This document shows, piece after piece, positions 40,419 through 49,949 of a DNA stretch of 64,000 nucleotides. Origin of the DNA: Paenibacillus cookii. Its GTDB lineage: Bacteria > Bacillota > Bacilli > Paenibacillales > Paenibacillaceae. Where the stretch lies: the NCBI RefSeq assembly GCF_018333375.1, contig NZ_BORW01000022.1, forward strand, positions 23,141 through 87,140, in the 5' to 3' direction. The stretch's first letter is position 1. Each line of letters opens with the position of its first letter. The position numbers and the translations under genes were made by a program. The notes under the pieces were generated by a model. The model saw nothing but the letters and a program-made list of their open reading frames with translations. It made no database searches and had not been told where the DNA came from.

Positions 40419-40421
40419 GCC

Positions 40422-40463
40422 AAGGAAAGGGCTCCGGAATCGCCGCGAGCCTTTTCCTTTTTT
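40422..40463 (+). terminator. murI terminator
   Basis: AAGGAAAGGGCTC pairs with GAGCC-TTTTCCTT and TTTT follows. A further TGCCCCC/GGGGGCA hairpin without T-run lies at 40504-40545. Confidence 0.75.
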
Positions 40464-40635
40464 GATTTATGGGCTTCGTTCGATCATCCCCCTTCTTGTT
40501 CGGTGCCCCCTCAAATCGAAATCAAAGCTTCGCTTGGTGGGGGCATAGAAGCATGGTCCAAGGCATCGGCGTCATAAAATCAAAAAAGCACGATCACATG
40601 CGGCTGCCGCGCAGTCCGCAGGAAAGGAAGACGCC

Positions 40636-41835
40636 ATGCAGCAATATACCGTTAACAAAGGGGATACGCTGGATCGGATCGCCGCCAGCAGAGGGTTATC
40701 CCGCACCCATATTATCAATGCGAATCCTTGGGTTGGAGAACAGCCTTACCTGGTGCCGGGACAAATCATATTTTTGCCGTCCTCCCCGCGGAGGAGATAT
40801 GTCATACAGCCGGGAGACAGCCCGGATAAGGTAGCGGCTGCTTTTCGCATTCGGGAGGCTTCCTTGCTCGAAATGAATCCCGGGCTTTCCCGCAGCTATT
40901 TTCCGGAGGGGCGGGTGCTGGTGCTGCCCCATGCCGAAAGCGACCGGATCGTCCGCCTTGAAGGAGAATACGGCTATAGGCATCTGTGCCGCGACATCGT
41001 CAGGCTGTCGGAGGCGTATCCGCGGCTTTCCTCGGGAACGATCGGCGAAAGCGTGCTGGGCAAGCCGATCCCTTACGTCAAAATCGGCAACGGGAAAAAG
41101 GTGATTCATGTGAACGCTTCCATCCATGCCAACGAATGGATCACGACCCCATGCATCATGCATTTCATAGAGGAGTATGCGGCGGCCCTGAAGTCGGGCA
41201 TGCGCTGGAACGGCTACGATCCCCGCCAGTGGTTCGAGCAGTGCACCCTTTGGGTGGTGCCGATGGTCAATCCGGACGGGGTGGAACTGGTCCAGGAGGG
41301 CGTCCAGCCGAGCAATCCGTATTACGGCATGCTGACGGCATGGAATGGAGGCCGAAGCGATTACCGCCATTGGAAGGCCAACATCAACGGCGTCGATCTG
41401 GGCGACCAGTTTCCTGCCCATTGGGACGAAGAGGTCCAGCGGCGCGGGAAAAAATCCCCCGGGCCGAGGGACTATGCGGGCACTTCGCCATTGTCCGAGC
41501 CGGAAGCGGAGGCGCTTGCGGCATTTACGCTCAAAACGTCGCCGGATGCGGCCGTTTCGCTGCACAGTCAGGGGCAGGAGATTTATTGGAACTACCGCAA
41601 TTACGAACCGAAGGAAAGCCGGGAATGGTCGCGAAGGCTCGGCCAGGCCAGCGGCTACCGTCCCGTGAAGCTGGAAGGCAGCGATGCGGGGTATAAGGAC
41701 TGGTTTATCCAGGAATTCAGGCGCCCGGGTTTTACCGTCGAGATCGGGCTCGGCAAAAATCCGCTTCCTTTGGAGGATTTCGACAACATCGCTCTGGAAA
41801 CGGGATTGGTCGTAGGCGAACTGATGTCGATATGA
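40636..41835 (+). CDS. LysM-containing M14 gamma-D-glutamyl-meso-diaminopimelate peptidase
   Basis: 399 residues. Two N-terminal LysM repeats (YTVNKGDTLDRIAASRGLSR; YVIQPGDSPDKVAAAFRI) bind peptidoglycan. The M14 domain follows, with HANEW (zinc His and Glu), the downstream HSQG zinc His and a catalytic Glu in FTVEIGLG. Architecture and length match endopeptidase I of Lysinibacillus sphaericus. No signal peptide is seen, as in that enzyme. It cleaves gamma-D-Glu-mDAP bonds, probably in sporulation or wall recycling. Confidence 0.92.
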   Translation: MQQYTVNKGDTLDRIAASRGLSRTHIINANPWVGEQPYLVPGQIIFLPSSPRRRYVIQPGDSPDKVAAAFRIREASLLEMNPGLSRSYFPEGRVLVLPHAESDRIVRLEGEYGYRHLCRDIVRLSEAYPRLSSGTIGESVLGKPIPYVKIGNGKKVIHVNASIHANEWITTPCIMHFIEEYAAALKSGMRWNGYDPRQWFEQCTLWVVPMVNPDGVELVQEGVQPSNPYYGMLTAWNGGRSDYRHWKANINGVDLGDQFPAHWDEEVQRRGKKSPGPRDYAGTSPLSEPEAEALAAFTLKTSPDAAVSLHSQGQEIYWNYRNYEPKESREWSRRLGQASGYRPVKLEGSDAGYKDWFIQEFRRPGFTVEIGLGKNPLPLEDFDNIALETGLVVGELMSI

Positions 41836-41972
41836 AAAGGTTAATGAAACATTTTCTGTAAAGATACGTATACTACAGGTGAGGAGGCGGCCGCAGCCGT
41901 ATCGGAGTGGTTGTCTCCTCTTGCGATGATCATGAAGGTGCCCCGAAAGGCCAGATGAAGGGAGCGGTGAGC

Positions 41973-42239
41973 ATGAAATGGAGAAAGCTGCTGTCGATCA
42001 GGCGCCTGTCGCATATGCCCGGCCAATTATGGATGTATCTCACATCCCCGCAAGTTTCCTTTGTGGACAAGCTTCTTTTTTTGGTTCCGGTCGGGCTGTA
42101 TTGGGTTTTGCCGGACGTGATGCCTTTTGTCCCGATCGACGATATCGGCGTCACGCTTATTGTCATGGGCTGGTTCGTCGCCCGAATGGAACGGAAGTAT
42201 CCGTCCATCAAGCTGCCTCCGCCGGGGGGGAACCGCTGA
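41973..42239 (+). CDS. DUF1232 (YkvA-like) membrane protein
   Basis: 88 residues from ATG 41973 after AAGGGAGC. VDKLLFLVPVGLYWVLPDVM followed by PFVPIDDIGVTLIVMGWFVA is the DUF1232 hydrophobic core with its P-D pattern. The N-terminus is basic. The function is unknown. Confidence 0.82.
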   Translation: MKWRKLLSIRRLSHMPGQLWMYLTSPQVSFVDKLLFLVPVGLYWVLPDVMPFVPIDDIGVTLIVMGWFVARMERKYPSIKLPPPGGNR

Positions 42240-42378
42240 AGCAGTCCTTGCGGGCTTGCACGGATTCTTTTAAGATAAAAGGTACATGCAGCGGCGCGCC
42301 AGCCTGGCGCCGGCAGGCATGTTGCTGTTGATTGGGCAATATGATTTTATCCTCAGGAACGGGAGATGTCGTGAAGCG

Positions 42379-42681
42379 ATGAAATGCAAAATTACGCGCA
42401 ATGCGGCCAAAGTGCTGCAAAAAGAACTGGATAAAGAGGAAAACCGCGATCTGAAGCTTCGCGTGCTCGTCACGCATGCCCACGGAGATCACGCCCACTA
42501 TGGATTGGATTTGGACAAGCCGGGCGAAAACGACGAAGTCGTCAGCACGGACAAAAACATCGATGTGCTGCTGGACCGGAACGAGCCGATGCTGGACGGG
42601 GTCAAAATCGATTATTTGTATTTCCCCGAGGAAGGTTTCGTCATCACCAATCCGTCGAAGGGCAATCGCGGCGACCATTAA
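42379..42681 (+). CDS. HesB/IscA-like iron-sulfur cluster biosynthesis family protein
   Basis: About 100 residues. ITRNAAKVLQKELDKEE and LRVLVTHAHGDHAHYGLDLD follow the HesB-like domain, ending NPSKGNRGDH. The three Cys of A-type Fe-S carriers are missing, as in the Firmicute YneR/HesB group, so cluster binding is doubtful. The ribosome binding site is weak. Confidence 0.75.
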   Translation: MKCKITRNAAKVLQKELDKEENRDLKLRVLVTHAHGDHAHYGLDLDKPGENDEVVSTDKNIDVLLDRNEPMLDGVKIDYLYFPEEGFVITNPSKGNRGDH

Positions 42682-42793
42682 ACCGCGGTGGTTCCGGGTT
42701 GCAGGAAAAAGAGGGCGTCACGCATAGTTCCTCGCGCGAAGCTCCATCCTATAGGGTGGATAGCAACTTTTCGAGTGAAGGAGAGAGCAGCCC

Positions 42794-43078
42794 ATGGCAT
42801 CCAGATACGATTCCAGCCTGCAATCGCAAAATCCGATTTCCCAAGCCCAAAATTCCGTGGAGAAGCTGCATTATGCGGTGTCTCAAGCGATGTCCCATCC
42901 GAACGAACGGATGATCGAGCAGGCGCAAAACCGTCTGGCCCATACGGAACAGGCCGTACGCCAAGCGGGCAACAGCCTGAACGGACAAGCCGTGGAATTG
43001 GCCGAAGAAATGCTGGCAGAGGAAAAAAGCCGTCTGGCTTCCCTTACGTCCCGCCAGCAAGGAGAACAAACGAAATAA
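42794..43078 (+). CDS. Small Gln-rich helical protein
   Basis: 94 residues, soluble, rich in Gln, Glu and Ala, predicted mostly helical (SVEKLHYAVSQAMSHPNERM; IEQAQNRLAHTEQAVRQAGN). AAGGAGAGAG precedes the ATG. It resembles small cytosolic Bacillales proteins such as the DUF2564 group, but the match is weak. A terminator follows. Confidence 0.62.
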   Translation: MASRYDSSLQSQNPISQAQNSVEKLHYAVSQAMSHPNERMIEQAQNRLAHTEQAVRQAGNSLNGQAVELAEEMLAEEKSRLASLTSRQQGEQTK

Positions 43079-43089
43079 GTTGCGTGTCT

Positions 43090-43124
43090 AAAATCCTGCG
43101 AAGCCCAGCTTTGCAGGATTTTTT
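43090..43124 (+). terminator. Terminator
   Basis: AAAATCCTGC pairs with GCAGGATTTT and more Ts follow. Confidence 0.85.
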
Positions 43125-43274
43125 ATACAGGATTTTTTTAAGCATAAACTAGTCCGCAGGAGGACTCATGCCGGCCGGCACGAAAAGGAACGGCTTTTAT
43201 TGGAAGCGGACGGGTGTGCTATAATGGACATGCATTTACGATAAAATTGTTTAAGGGGAAGGAGCGGATCCAAC

Positions 43275-44099
43275 ATGAAGCATATTGCCGACCGCACGAC
43301 GCTGAACAATGGAGTCACCATGCCATGGTTTGGCTTCGGTACATATCAGGCCAAGGGCGACGAAGTGTACGAAGCCGTCAAGGTTGCGCTGGAAGCGGGA
43401 TACCGGAGCATCGACACCGCCGCCGTCTACGGCAACGAGAAAGAAGTCGGCAGGGCGATTGCCGACAGCGGCATTGCCGGAGACGACCTGTTCGTAACGA
43501 CGAAGGTCTGGAACGACGATCAGGGGTACGACTCCACGCTGCACGCTTTTGAAGCAAGCCGGAAGCGGCTTGGACTTGACGTGATCGACCTGTATTTGAT
43601 CCACTGGCCGGGCAAGGATAAATTCAAGGACACCTGGAAAGCGATGGAACGCCTTTACGAAGAAGGCAGCATCCGCGCCATCGGCGTCAGCAATTTCCAT
43701 GTTCACCATCTGGAAGAGCTTCTGAAGGACAGCCGCGTCGTTCCGGCGGTCAATCAGGTCGAGCTTCACCCGCGCCTGAGCCAGCGTCAGCTTCGGGAAT
43801 ACTGCCGCTCGCACGGCATTCAGATCGAAGCCTGGAGCCCGCTTATGAAAGGAAGATTAAGCGATAACGAGACGCTGCTGGAGATTGCCGGGAAATACGG
43901 CAAAAGCCCGGCGCAGGTCATTTTGCGCTGGAACCTCCAAAGCGGGATCGTGACGATTCCGAAATCCGTTACCCCTTCGCGCATTCGGGAAAACGCGGAC
44001 ATTTTCGATTTTGAGCTGACTTCGTCCGAGCTGGAACGAATCGATGCGCTGAATGAGGATCGGCGGGTCGGAACGAATCCGGACGAGCTGATGTTTTAA
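43275..44099 (+). CDS. Aldo/keto reductase
   Basis: 274 residues. The family tetrad is visible: Asp in YRSIDTAAVYGNE, Tyr in VYGNE, Lys in VTTKVWNDD and His in DLYLIHWPG. IPKSVTPSRIRENADIFDFE is the NADPH-binding region. It resembles YvgN/AKR5-type 2,5-diketogluconate or methylglyoxal reductases. It reduces small aldehydes or ketones in the cytoplasm. Confidence 0.95.
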   Translation: MKHIADRTTLNNGVTMPWFGFGTYQAKGDEVYEAVKVALEAGYRSIDTAAVYGNEKEVGRAIADSGIAGDDLFVTTKVWNDDQGYDSTLHAFEASRKRLGLDVIDLYLIHWPGKDKFKDTWKAMERLYEEGSIRAIGVSNFHVHHLEELLKDSRVVPAVNQVELHPRLSQRQLREYCRSHGIQIEAWSPLMKGRLSDNETLLEIAGKYGKSPAQVILRWNLQSGIVTIPKSVTPSRIRENADIFDFELTSSELERIDALNEDRRVGTNPDELMF

Positions 44100-44148
44100 G
44101 CAGGGAACGTTCGCATTGAACGGACGGTATCCATAACATTGTTTTTTT

Positions 44149-44198
44149 GCCGAAAAACCCCGGACCTTCTTCTTTCGGAAGGAGGCCGGGGTTTTGGC
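44149..44198. terminator. Bidirectional terminator between AKR and rRNA methyltransferase
   Basis: GCCGAAAAACCCCGG pairs with CCGGGGTTTTGGC around an inner CCTTC/GGAGG stem. A/T runs lie on both sides. Confidence 0.82.
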
Positions 44199-44241
44199 GT
44201 GTGTTTCAAGGTTTGGCGCGAACCGTTTGTCCGCGTGGAGA

Positions 44242-45381
44242 TTAGGGCTTGCGCGGCGGAAGCGGGCCGAAAAACTGGTAATATTGGCATTCGATCCGTC
44301 CGTTATACAGCTTGCGCCGTTTATCCGCTTTCCGTCCGAAATAATGCTCGAACTGCTTCGTCGGACTGATGGCGAAAAAGGACCAGGTCGGCAGCTGGGC
44401 GGCGGTAAAGCCGAGCTGGCGGATCATTTTTTCGACTTCGTCTTTTTCGCTCAAGCGTTCGCCGTAAGGCGGGTTCGTGATCAGGCAGCCGTAGTCGCCC
44501 TCGGGTTTGATTTTGGCGGCGGGCAGGACGTGAAACGCGATATCGCGCCCGAAGCCGGCGCTTTTTGCGGACGCTTGGGCGATTTCGATCGCCTTCGGGT
44601 CGATGTCGCTGCCGGTAAGCTGGAGCGGCTCATCGTCGCGAACGGCATCGAAGGCTTCCTCCCGGGCTTCGCTCCAAAGCCGCTCGGGAATGATGCGCCA
44701 ATGCTCGGAAGGAAACGAACGGCGCAGTCCGGGCGCGATGTTCCAGCTCATCATGGCGGCCTCGATCAGGATGGTGCCCGAGCCGCAGAACGGGTCGTAC
44801 AGCGGGCGGGAAACGTTCCAGCGGCTGAGCTGGAGCATGGCGGCGGCCATCGTTTCCTTGATCGGCGCTTCCGTCACGAGTTTGCGGTACCCGCGTTTAT
44901 GCAAAGCCGGACCCGTCGTGTCCAGCGTCAGGAGCGCGACGTCTTTGTGCAGGTTCACTTCGATGACGTAACGGGCGCCGTTTTCCTGGAACCAGTCCGT
45001 GCGGTAACTTTGCTTGAGCTTCTCCACGATCGCTTTTTTTACGATGCCTTGGCAGGCGGGGACGCTGCTCAGCTGCGAGTGATGCGAGCGCCCTTCGACG
45101 GGAAATTCCCCGTCAACGGGAATCCATTGCTCCCAAGGGAGCGCTTTGGTTCCTTCGAACAGCTCGTCGAAGGTTTTGGCCGGAAACTCTCCCATTTTGA
45201 CGAGGATCCGGTCCGAGGTACGAAGCCACAGGTTGCAGCGGCAGATGTCTTGCAGATCGCCGGCGAAGGTAACGCGTCCGTTTTCGACCTCCATGTCGCT
45301 GTAACCCAATTCTTTAAGTTCGCGCGCCACGATCGACTCCAGGCCCATCGGTGCGGTAGCAATCAATTGCAAGCGGGACAT
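44242..45381 (-). CDS. THUMP-domain class I 23S rRNA methyltransferase (YpsC/RlmL-like)
   Basis: 379 residues: N-terminal ferredoxin-like/THUMP domain (LIATAPMGLESIVARELKEL), then a Rossmann methyltransferase with DPFCGSGTILIEAAM and the N6/N2-methylating motif LITNPPYGERL. This matches YpsC, the Bacillus counterpart of the RlmL N-terminal half, which makes m2G2445 in 23S rRNA. It is monocistronic. Confidence 0.92.
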   Translation of the reverse strand: MSRLQLIATAPMGLESIVARELKELGYSDMEVENGRVTFAGDLQDICRCNLWLRTSDRILVKMGEFPAKTFDELFEGTKALPWEQWIPVDGEFPVEGRSHHSQLSSVPACQGIVKKAIVEKLKQSYRTDWFQENGARYVIEVNLHKDVALLTLDTTGPALHKRGYRKLVTEAPIKETMAAAMLQLSRWNVSRPLYDPFCGSGTILIEAAMMSWNIAPGLRRSFPSEHWRIIPERLWSEAREEAFDAVRDDEPLQLTGSDIDPKAIEIAQASAKSAGFGRDIAFHVLPAAKIKPEGDYGCLITNPPYGERLSEKDEVEKMIRQLGFTAAQLPTWSFFAISPTKQFEHYFGRKADKRRKLYNGRIECQYYQFFGPLPPRKP

Positions 45382-45458
45382 AAGCTTTTTTTCAACTCCA
45401 TTTTCGTCAGGTGCGATTCGTATGTAACCTAAGCGCCGGCTGGGCCGACGGAATTGGA

Positions 45459-45486
45459 TTGAATCCCTCCAATTTCATTCTATAAT
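45459..45486 (+). promoter_or_regulatory. Promoter of the second O-methyltransferase
   Basis: TTGAAT, 16 bases, TATAAT, about 80 bases before the start. Confidence 0.55.
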
Positions 45487-45565
45487 AGTATAGGGTAACG
45501 CAAGGCGAGACACAAACCTTTTAAGGCTTTCGATTTTTGAATGCGAATGTGAGGAGAATTCATGT

Positions 45566-46204
45566 ATGAATCCTGAAGAATACGCGGACCGTTTTCTTGA
45601 AAATGATGAGCTGCTGGCCCGCGTCCAACAAAATATCGCGGATCGAGGCATGCCGGCCATTTCGATCGCGCCGGGATACGGACGTCTGCTGACGATGCTG
45701 GTGGCGGCGACCAAAGCGGAACAGGTGCTGGAGATCGGGGCTTTGGGCGGCTACAGCGGAATCTGTCTGGCCCGAGGATTGTCTCCGGAGGGACGGTTAA
45801 CGTCGCTGGAGCTGAAGCAGGACTATGCCGACCTGGCGTTAGCGCATCTCACGGAAGCGGGATTTGGCCATCAGGTCGAATTCAAGGTGGGGCTGGCGGC
45901 GGAAAGCCTCGAACAACTGAAGCAGGAAGGCCGGACCTTCGATTTCTTTTTTATCGATGCCGATAAGGAGAATTATCCGGTATACCTTGAATATGCCATC
46001 GAACTGGCCAATCCCGGGGCGATCATTGCCGGGGACAACACGTTTTTGCGCGGCAGAACGCTGAACCCGGACAAAAACGGGCCTTCGGTGCAGGCGATGC
46101 GCCGTTTCAACGAGCTGATGGCGACCGATGAACGACTGATCGGCACGATTTTGCCGGCGTACGACGGATTGGCCGTAGCGATGGTGAAGCCGCGTCAGCC
46201 TTAA
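45566..46204 (+). CDS. SAM-dependent O-methyltransferase (CCoAOMT-like)
   Basis: 212 residues. Motif I is QVLEIGALGGYSGICLARGL and the metal/catalytic Asp is in FDFFFIDADKENYPVYLEYA. GAGGAG precedes the ATG. It belongs to the family of the gene at 5598 and like it methylates catechol-type hydroxyls or related small molecules. It is monocistronic between terminators. Confidence 0.9.
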   Translation: MNPEEYADRFLENDELLARVQQNIADRGMPAISIAPGYGRLLTMLVAATKAEQVLEIGALGGYSGICLARGLSPEGRLTSLELKQDYADLALAHLTEAGFGHQVEFKVGLAAESLEQLKQEGRTFDFFFIDADKENYPVYLEYAIELANPGAIIAGDNTFLRGRTLNPDKNGPSVQAMRRFNELMATDERLIGTILPAYDGLAVAMVKPRQP

Positions 46205-46217
46205 ATCCGCGCAGGCC

Positions 46218-46257
46218 AAAAAAGGTGGGCAGGATAGATCCTGCGCCACCTTTTTTT
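46218..46257. terminator. Terminator after the O-methyltransferase
   Basis: AAAAAAGGTGG pairs with CCACCTTTTTTT around an inner CAGGAT/ATCCTG stem. It has A/T runs on both sides and is shared with the convergent MFS gene. Confidence 0.85.
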
Positions 46258-46320
46258 CGAATGCCCGCCAAAACCATCGGACGGTCTTTTACGGGGACAT
46301 GCCGGATTTGCCGGTTCCGA

Positions 46321-47544
46321 TTACCGGAACTGCGGCGAATTGCCTTTCTTATACAGCTTAAGCCGCACCCACACCATGTTGAGCAGAAGCAGGCATCCCG
46401 ATATGATAAACAATCCCTCGATGCCGATAAAGCCGGATAAAAATCCGCCGACGAGCGCGCCCAGCATGTTGCCGAGCGCCAGCGTGCTCGTGTTGAAACC
46501 GAAGGCCCGGCTTTCCATGCCGTCCGGCGTGTACGAACGGATCAGCGCATTGACGCTCGGGAGCAGGCCGCCCATAAAAACGCCCATCAGGAAACGGACG
46601 ATGATCAGCTGCCATACCGATTGGACGAAGGCCTGCGGAATCAGCATCACTCCGGCGCCGATCAGGGCATAGGTCAAAATGCGGTGCGCCCCCACTTTGT
46701 CGCTCAGCTTGCCGAGAATCGGCGAGGTGATCATGTTGGACAAACCGGTGACGGCGCTGACCATGCCCGCCCAGAAGGCCAAATTCGCGGCGGATGCATG
46801 CAGCTTCTCGACGTACAGCGGCAGCAGCGACATCGGGCTCATCATCGCAAACTGCAGCAGGAAGGTCACGGCGAACAGGGCCGGAAGCTGCGGGATTTTC
46901 GTCAGCTCCTTGAAGCCGGCAAGCACGGACGCCTGCGGGATTTTTGCCGCTTGTTCGCGGTTGAAATTTTCTTTGACCAGGAACAGGGCCAGCAGGGAAG
47001 CCGCAAAAATAAGTACGCCGATGATATAGAAAATAGGACGGAATCCGAACAAATCCGCAAGGCCCCCGCCGATCAAAGGCCCAAGAATGGTTCCCGCCAC
47101 CGAGCCGGACTGCATGATTCCCATCGCAAAACCCATCCGTTCTTTCGGGGTCGTACTTGACACCAGCGAAATCGAAGCGGGGTTAAAGCCGGAGATCGTT
47201 CCGTTCAGCAGCCGGAGCAGCAGAAGCTCCCAGGGGGTGCGGGCAAACCCCATCAGCGTGATGACGATCGCCATGCCGAAGCCGGAGCGGAGCAGCATGA
47301 TTTTCCGGCCGTACCGGTCGGCCAGCTTGCCCCAAAGCGGCTGGAAAATAAAAGACGTCATAAAGTTGGCGGCAAAAATCAAACCCGCCCATAAGCCGAT
47401 CTCATGCTCGCCCCGCACGCCCAGATCTTTCGCCAGATACAGGGACAGGAACGGGGTGATCATGGTCATTCCGGAGTTGACCAGAAACTGGCCGATCCAA
47501 AGCACAATCAAATTGACTTTCCACGATTTCAATGTGCTTTTCAC
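46321..47544 (-). CDS. MFS multidrug efflux transporter
   Basis: 407 residues with 12 membrane helices. Motif A is GKLADRYGRKIMLLRSGFGM, and a motif C-like QSGSVAGTILGPLIGGG sits in helix 5, marking a drug/proton antiporter. It resembles TetA/NorA-like exporters of the Bacillales YttB type, though the substrate is unknown. GAAAGGAAGTG precedes the ATG. It is monocistronic. Confidence 0.9.
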   Translation of the reverse strand: MKSTLKSWKVNLIVLWIGQFLVNSGMTMITPFLSLYLAKDLGVRGEHEIGLWAGLIFAANFMTSFIFQPLWGKLADRYGRKIMLLRSGFGMAIVITLMGFARTPWELLLLRLLNGTISGFNPASISLVSSTTPKERMGFAMGIMQSGSVAGTILGPLIGGGLADLFGFRPIFYIIGVLIFAASLLALFLVKENFNREQAAKIPQASVLAGFKELTKIPQLPALFAVTFLLQFAMMSPMSLLPLYVEKLHASAANLAFWAGMVSAVTGLSNMITSPILGKLSDKVGAHRILTYALIGAGVMLIPQAFVQSVWQLIIVRFLMGVFMGGLLPSVNALIRSYTPDGMESRAFGFNTSTLALGNMLGALVGGFLSGFIGIEGLFIISGCLLLLNMVWVRLKLYKKGNSPQFR

Positions 47545-47667
47545 TTCCTTTCTCTTGTGACTGCAAATTCAGCATGAAAAACACAGGTTATTCCAGTATA
47601 GCATATTTACCCAAAGGACCATGTCACAGTTGTCATACTATTGTCACCCGAACGGAAAGACATCCGG

Positions 47668-47696
47668 TTGTTACCGACTTTTAAAAAGGGCATAAT
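47668..47696 (+). promoter_or_regulatory. hemE promoter
   Basis: TTGTTA, 17 bases, CATAAT, about 40 bases before the hemE start. Confidence 0.55.
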
Positions 47697-47736
47697 ATAG
47701 ATTAGAGAAATTCTAAAAAACATTGGAGGCCCCTTC

Positions 47737-48783
47737 ATGACCTACAACGATACGCTCATACGCGCCAGCTACAAGCAGGAAACGGATCATGTTCCTGTCT
47801 GGTATATGAGGCAAGCGGGCAGGTACGACCCTGAATACCGCAAAATCAAAGAGAAATATTCGCTGCTTGAAATTTGCCGGCAGCCGGAGCTTGCGGCCGA
47901 AATCACGATGATGCCCGTACGGAAGCTTGGCGTGGATGCCGCGATTTTGTATTCGGACATCATGAATCCGGTCGCTTCGCTCGGTGTCGATTTCGATATC
48001 GTCAAAAATATCGGTCCCGTGATCGATAACCCGATTCGGAGCAAGGCGGATGTGGAGAAGCTTCGTCCGATCGACGTGGACAAGGACTTATCCCATATCA
48101 TGGAAACCATTCGCATCCTCGACAAAGAGCTTGAGGTGCCTCTCATCACGTTTGCCGGAGCGCCGTTTACGATTGCGAGCTACTTGATCGAAGGCCGTCC
48201 GTCCAAAAGCTATATTTTGACGAAAACGCTGATGTACAGCGAACCTGAAGTGTGGAAGCTGCTGATGGATAAGCTTGGCGATATGGTCATTACATATGTG
48301 CGGTCCCATATCGAAAACGGCGGCAAAGCGTTCCAGCTGTTCGACAGCTGGGTCGGAGCGCTTGCCCCGAAGGATTTCCAAACGTATGTCCTGCCTACCA
48401 TTACCCGTATCTTTGCCGAACTTTCGGATTTGAATGTACCGAAAATATATTTTCCGGGCGTCAGCTCCGGCGAGCTGCTCCCGACGCTGAAAGAGCTTCA
48501 GGCGGACGTCATCGGGCTCGACTGGCGGGTATCCATCGCGGAAGGCCGCAAGCGCACGGGCGGCAAATTTGCGGTGCAGGGCAACCTGGATCCCTATATT
48601 TTGACGGCCCCTATGGAAACCATTAAACAATATGCCAAGGAATTGATTGATGAAGGGATCCGGGAGCCGGGATATATTTTCAACCTGGGGCACGGCCTGT
48701 TCCCGGAGGCATCGCTGGATAAACTCAAGGAATTGACGGATTATATTCATGAGTACTCGGCGGCGGCGTTAAAAAACAAGTAA
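47737..48783 (+). CDS. hemE: Uroporphyrinogen decarboxylase
   Basis: 348 residues. PVWYMRQAGRYDPEYRKIKE and TFAGAPFTIASYLIEG are the two family signatures, with the substrate-binding Arg and Asp residues in them. It decarboxylates the four acetate side chains of uroporphyrinogen III to give coproporphyrinogen III. GGAGG precedes the ATG. It is followed by hemH as in the Bacillus hemEHY order. Confidence 0.97.
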   Translation: MTYNDTLIRASYKQETDHVPVWYMRQAGRYDPEYRKIKEKYSLLEICRQPELAAEITMMPVRKLGVDAAILYSDIMNPVASLGVDFDIVKNIGPVIDNPIRSKADVEKLRPIDVDKDLSHIMETIRILDKELEVPLITFAGAPFTIASYLIEGRPSKSYILTKTLMYSEPEVWKLLMDKLGDMVITYVRSHIENGGKAFQLFDSWVGALAPKDFQTYVLPTITRIFAELSDLNVPKIYFPGVSSGELLPTLKELQADVIGLDWRVSIAEGRKRTGGKFAVQGNLDPYILTAPMETIKQYAKELIDEGIREPGYIFNLGHGLFPEASLDKLKELTDYIHEYSAAALKNK

Positions 48784-48853
48784 GATTTCGCATGAAATCC
48801 TATATAGAGCGAAACCATCAAGTTCAATATTTAAGTTAAGAGGTGACTGCTTC

Positions 48854-49804
48854 GTGAAAACCAAAATCGGCGTTCTCGTCATGTCCTACGGCACTCCGGA
48901 AAGCATGGAAGGCATTGAGGCATACTATACGCATATCCGCCGCGGACATGCGCCATCCCCCGAGCAGCTGGAAGAGCTGTCGGATCGTTACAAAGCCATC
49001 GTGGGCGGCGTGTTCCCGCTTCGCGAAAACACGAACAACCAGGTGGAGAACCTGCAGGAAGCGCTGGATACGGACAGCCGTCTGCTTGACGTGGAATACG
49101 TCTGCTATCAAGGGCTGAAACACGCGAGTCCGTTTATCGAAGACGGCGTGGAGCAGATGGCCAAGGACGGCATCAAAAAAGCGGTGGGCATCGTGCTGGC
49201 CCCCCATTATTCCACGATGAGCGTCGAAAGCTACGTCAAACGCGCCCAGGCCAAAGCGGACGAAGTCGGGGTCCAATTCACTTTCGTCAAAAGCTATCAC
49301 CTGCATCCGCAGCTGATCGAAGCGTTCAGCCGCCGGGTGAACGCGAAGCTCGACCTGTTCAAGGAAGCGGGAGCCGAACGCGGCGAAGTCCGCGTTTTGT
49401 TCAGCGCGCACAGCCTTCCGGAAAGAATTTTGAGCATGGGCGATCCGTACCCGGAGCAGCTGCTCGAGACCTCCCGGGCCATTGCCGAACAGACTGGCGT
49501 TACGTCCTGGCAGTTTGCATGGCAAAGCGCCGGGCGCACCGCCGAGCCGTGGCTTGGTCCGGACATCCTCGATACGCTGCGGAACCTCAGCAAAGAGCAG
49601 GTCAAAAACGTGCTGGTCGCTCCGATCGGCTTCGTATCCGACCATCTCGAAGTGCTGTACGACTTGGATATCGAAGCCCAGGAAGTCGCCAAAGAGCTGG
49701 ACATGCGCCTCATGCGCATCGACATGCTGAACAGCGACCCGCTGTATATGGAGACGCTGCGCGACGCAATCGTCGAACAGCTTCAAAAATCGAAATTGGC
49801 CTAA
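48854..49804 (+). CDS. hemH: Coproporphyrin (ferro)chelatase
   Basis: 316 residues. VLVMSYGTPESMEGIEAYYT opens the chelatase fold, VLFSAHSLPERILSMGDPYP carries the metal-binding His, and IGFVSDHLEVLYDLDIEAQE the catalytic Glu. In Gram-positive bacteria this enzyme (CpfC) inserts iron into coproporphyrin III. It is 70 bases downstream of hemE. The usual hemY/cgoX gene does not follow. Confidence 0.96.
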   Translation: MKTKIGVLVMSYGTPESMEGIEAYYTHIRRGHAPSPEQLEELSDRYKAIVGGVFPLRENTNNQVENLQEALDTDSRLLDVEYVCYQGLKHASPFIEDGVEQMAKDGIKKAVGIVLAPHYSTMSVESYVKRAQAKADEVGVQFTFVKSYHLHPQLIEAFSRRVNAKLDLFKEAGAERGEVRVLFSAHSLPERILSMGDPYPEQLLETSRAIAEQTGVTSWQFAWQSAGRTAEPWLGPDILDTLRNLSKEQVKNVLVAPIGFVSDHLEVLYDLDIEAQEVAKELDMRLMRIDMLNSDPLYMETLRDAIVEQLQKSKLA

Positions 49805-49821
49805 AACGGGACATCGTTAAA

Positions 49822-49853
49822 GGAACCCTCCGCTTGCGGGGGGTTCTATTTGC
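49822..49853 (+). terminator. hemEH terminator
   Basis: GAACCCTCCGC pairs with GCGGGGGGTTC, then TATTT, a short T-rich tail. Confidence 0.65.
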
Positions 49854-49949
49854 TTCTGAGGGCCTGATATAATAGTATGGATTCTGGAGGAAATCTACTA
49901 AAAATTAGGATTTTCAAAGATTCCAAACTGTTTATTTTAAGGAGGAGCG

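Noticed and set aside
44194..45432. A 412-codon plus-strand frame opposite the rRNA methyltransferase
   Set aside because: Antisense shadow. The minus strand has complete THUMP and NPPY motifs.
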